Below are positions 62,883 through 64,000 of a stretch of 64,000 nt of DNA, in pieces (the first letter of the stretch is position 1; each line of letters starts with the position of its first letter). The translations under genes and the position numbers were made by a program. Below the pieces are notes generated by a model, which was given only the letters and a program-made list of their open reading frames with translations, was not told the DNA's origin and did no database searches. The stretch comes from Sporomusa sp. KB1. Its GTDB lineage: Bacteria; Bacillota; Negativicutes; Sporomusales; Sporomusaceae. Location of the stretch: contig NZ_VLKC01000002.1 in assembly GCF_007830295.1 (NCBI RefSeq), positions 1,150,940 to 1,214,939 on the forward strand, read 5' to 3'.

Positions 62883-63377
62883 ATGAGTAGTAAGTGTGTT
62901 GATGTTACGGGTATTACTCCGACATCACAGTTTCCAAAGTGTCCTCCCCGACATCCCTTCACCGAATTCTGCGAAACTGATAAATTATGTATACCACACC
63001 CCCATCCTAACATCCACGATGTGTTGGAAGTGTGTGTAAACGTAGTCATTTGCTCAGCTAAAATTATTTGTACCCCTGTTGGGAACAAGGTTGTTGTCGA
63101 AGGCACAAAACAGATCAAGGTTACTTTTGCCGCGGATGACCCCTGCCAGTCGGTCCATTGTGCCCATTTTGAAATCCCCTTTTGCAGTTTAATATTATTA
63201 GGCCCTATCAAGGATGAAGTAATCCAAGTATGCTCGGCAATAGAAGATATCTCTGTCCGCTGCTTAGATTGCAGATGCCTGATAGTAAACACAGTCATAT
63301 TTATCTGCCCGGTATTTGAAGAAACATACAATTATTGTTCCCACCCACATGATGACGATGCCAATTACCGCTTCTAG
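62883..63377 (+). CDS. SPOCS (DUF3794) domain spore coat protein (164 aa)
   Basis: The central segment GNKVVVEGTKQIKVTFAADD followed by QSVHCAHFEIPFCSLILL matches the SPOCS/DUF3794 pattern (V-EG-L-Y-A--P-QSVH-A-F-IPF). That domain is found in SipL, CotE-associated and other spore coat morphogenesis proteins. The protein is Cys-rich, with about 17 cysteines, and carries His-Pro pairs (CIPHPHPN) and a C-terminal HPHDDD tail. AAGGAGG precedes the ATG. It is likely deposited in the coat or exosporium late in sporulation. Disulfide cross-linking is inferred from Cys content. Confidence 0.82.
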   Translation: MSSKCVDVTGITPTSQFPKCPPRHPFTEFCETDKLCIPHPHPNIHDVLEVCVNVVICSAKIICTPVGNKVVVEGTKQIKVTFAADDPCQSVHCAHFEIPFCSLILLGPIKDEVIQVCSAIEDISVRCLDCRCLIVNTVIFICPVFEETYNYCSHPHDDDANYRF

Positions 63378-63484
63378 TTTGCAACAGTACTTAGTAGGTA
63401 GCTATCATAAAAACTTTAGCCCTTACCGTAGACGATTAAATAACCTACCTGCTTTATCATATGAAGATAGGAGGAGATTTGAAT

Positions 63485-64000
63485 ATGGGATGTACTCAAA
63501 TTTCCGTAAACGGTATGCTCACCGTACCCAAACATAAGCCTGATATCCAATCCATACTTCGCATTTCTACAGCTACAAAAATTGATAAAACTATAACTAT
63601 ACGGAAAAAGATTTTTTTTACTGGACATGTATGTATCCGTATAGAATATGTTGCATGTTCGTCTGACCACTCAGATCCTATTCACTTCCTACAAGCTGAG
63701 GTACCGTTCAACGGTTTGCTGCTTCACCGGTTTGCTCGTGAACGCTTCAATACTTGCCTGCAAACTAGAATTAGAGTTTCCGACACTGAAGTTGTTAGTC
63801 CAAGGATGATTAACACAATAGTACTATTAAAACTGTGTAAACTTAAGTTTTCTCGTATCCCTAAACATTCGCATAAAAAGTGCTCTAATCCTAGTCATGG
63901 AAGTCTCTGCAAACCTCATCACAATGACAAATGCAAGCCTCATCACAACTGCGAATGCAAGCCTCATCACAATGACGATTGCAAACCTCATCACAATGAC
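63485..64000 (+). CDS. SPOCS-like protein with CKPHHND(x) octapeptide repeats, cut by the window end
   Basis: The frame is open from the ATG at 63485 (AGGAGG 10 nt upstream) to the last base, 172 codons. The first 125 residues resemble the preceding SPOCS protein: KKIFFTGHVCIRIEYVACSS, then DPIHFLQAEVPFNGLLL, matching the VHF-A-IPF pattern. A basic linker (HSHKKCSNPSHGS) leads into CKPHHNDK, CKPHHNCE, CKPHHNDD, CKPHHND, an eight-residue repeat that continues beyond the window. The Cys/His-rich tail could bind metals or form cross-links. It lies 107 bp after the first SPOCS gene with no terminator between, so the two are probably co-transcribed. Confidence 0.8.
   Translation, partial: MGCTQISVNGMLTVPKHKPDIQSILRISTATKIDKTITIRKKIFFTGHVCIRIEYVACSSDHSDPIHFLQAEVPFNGLLLHRFARERFNTCLQTRIRVSDTEVVSPRMINTIVLLKLCKLKFSRIPKHSHKKCSNPSHGSLCKPHHNDKCKPHHNCECKPHHNDDCKPHHND
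63908..64000 (+). repeat. 24-bp coding tandem repeat
   Basis: Nearly identical 24-bp units (TGCAARCCTCATCACAAY plus six variable bases) start at 63908, 63932, 63956 and 63980. They encode the CKPHHND(x) octapeptide. The near-identity at DNA level points to recent expansion by slippage or recombination, so repeat number may vary between strains. Confidence 0.9.

Noticed and set aside
62861..63331. 156-codon minus-strand frame
   Set aside because: Antisense shadow of the SPOCS gene, which has a Shine-Dalgarno, promoter match and domain pattern.
63908..64000. CRISPR-like array
   Set aside because: The 24-bp units are contiguous, in frame and code for an octapeptide; there are no spacers.
1..64000. 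tRNA or rRNA genes
   Set aside because: I saw no rRNA-like blocks and no cloverleaf with conserved TTCGA and CCA-end features, though a dedicated tRNA scan was not possible.

Overview
The window looks like chromosome from an anaerobic, endospore-forming Negativicute (Sporomusaceae-like: Sporomusa, Pelosinus and relatives). This is an inference from gene content and order, not from a database match. The pointers are a siroheme/heme operon with fused cobA-hemD, a multi-cluster formate dehydrogenase alpha subunit under a molybdenum-cofactor riboswitch, an ECF cobalt/nickel importer, SPOCS-type (DUF3794) spore coat proteins, and glycine-rich small proteins of the YjcZ kind.

Layout. 0-4.4 kb: DegV protein, an FtsA-like ATPase with a long C-terminal extension, and a diguanylate cyclase. 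4.6-11.3 kb (minus): one tightly packed tetrapyrrole operon, sirC-like, hemA, hemC, cobA-hemD, hemB, hemL. 11.4-18.4 kb (minus): PBP2, the nadABC operon behind a 22-bp palindromic operator, and an LCP protein. 18.8-23.9 kb (minus): a GH18 lipoprotein, then a sulfonate/taurine/nitrate-type ABC transporter ending in an aminotransferase. 24.1-26.1 kb: an EamA exporter divergent from a LysR regulator. 26.2-31.5 kb (minus): ApbE, Nudix, a GlnK/GlnL-like two-component system and a dicarboxylate/glutamate symporter. 31.6-34.6 kb (plus): a structured leader with terminator, then cbiM, cbiQ and cbiO. 35-39 kb (minus): fdhA with its Moco riboswitch, flanked by two unlisted 38-40 aa small proteins.

39.3-61.1 kb is a glycan locus. 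It holds a tandemly duplicated gmd-fcl unit (second fcl decayed), GDP-fucose synthesis, galE, a GT11 fucosyltransferase, sugar methyltransferase-like genes, a 1288-aa multi-domain glycosyltransferase and several GT2/GT4 enzymes, with an IS66 remnant and a 55-bp repeat between them. 61.6-64 kb encodes four cysteine-rich proteins: two paralogues of an unrecognised family and two SPOCS proteins. The last of these runs off the window in a CKPHHND(x) octapeptide repeat.

The main observation is that the glycan genes and the spore-surface genes share promoter-like sequences matching the late mother-cell sigma-K consensus (AC, 16-17 bp, CATAnnnTA). Sites lie upstream of both gmd copies, the GT4 gene, the 537-aa gene, one small glycine-rich protein and one SPOCS gene. 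This suggests that the region from about 38.6 to 64 kb is a spore-surface glycoprotein programme (coat or exosporium), with fucose-containing glycans made in the mother cell and placed on Cys-rich coat proteins. That functional reading is inference. The individual gene families and promoter matches are read from the sequence.
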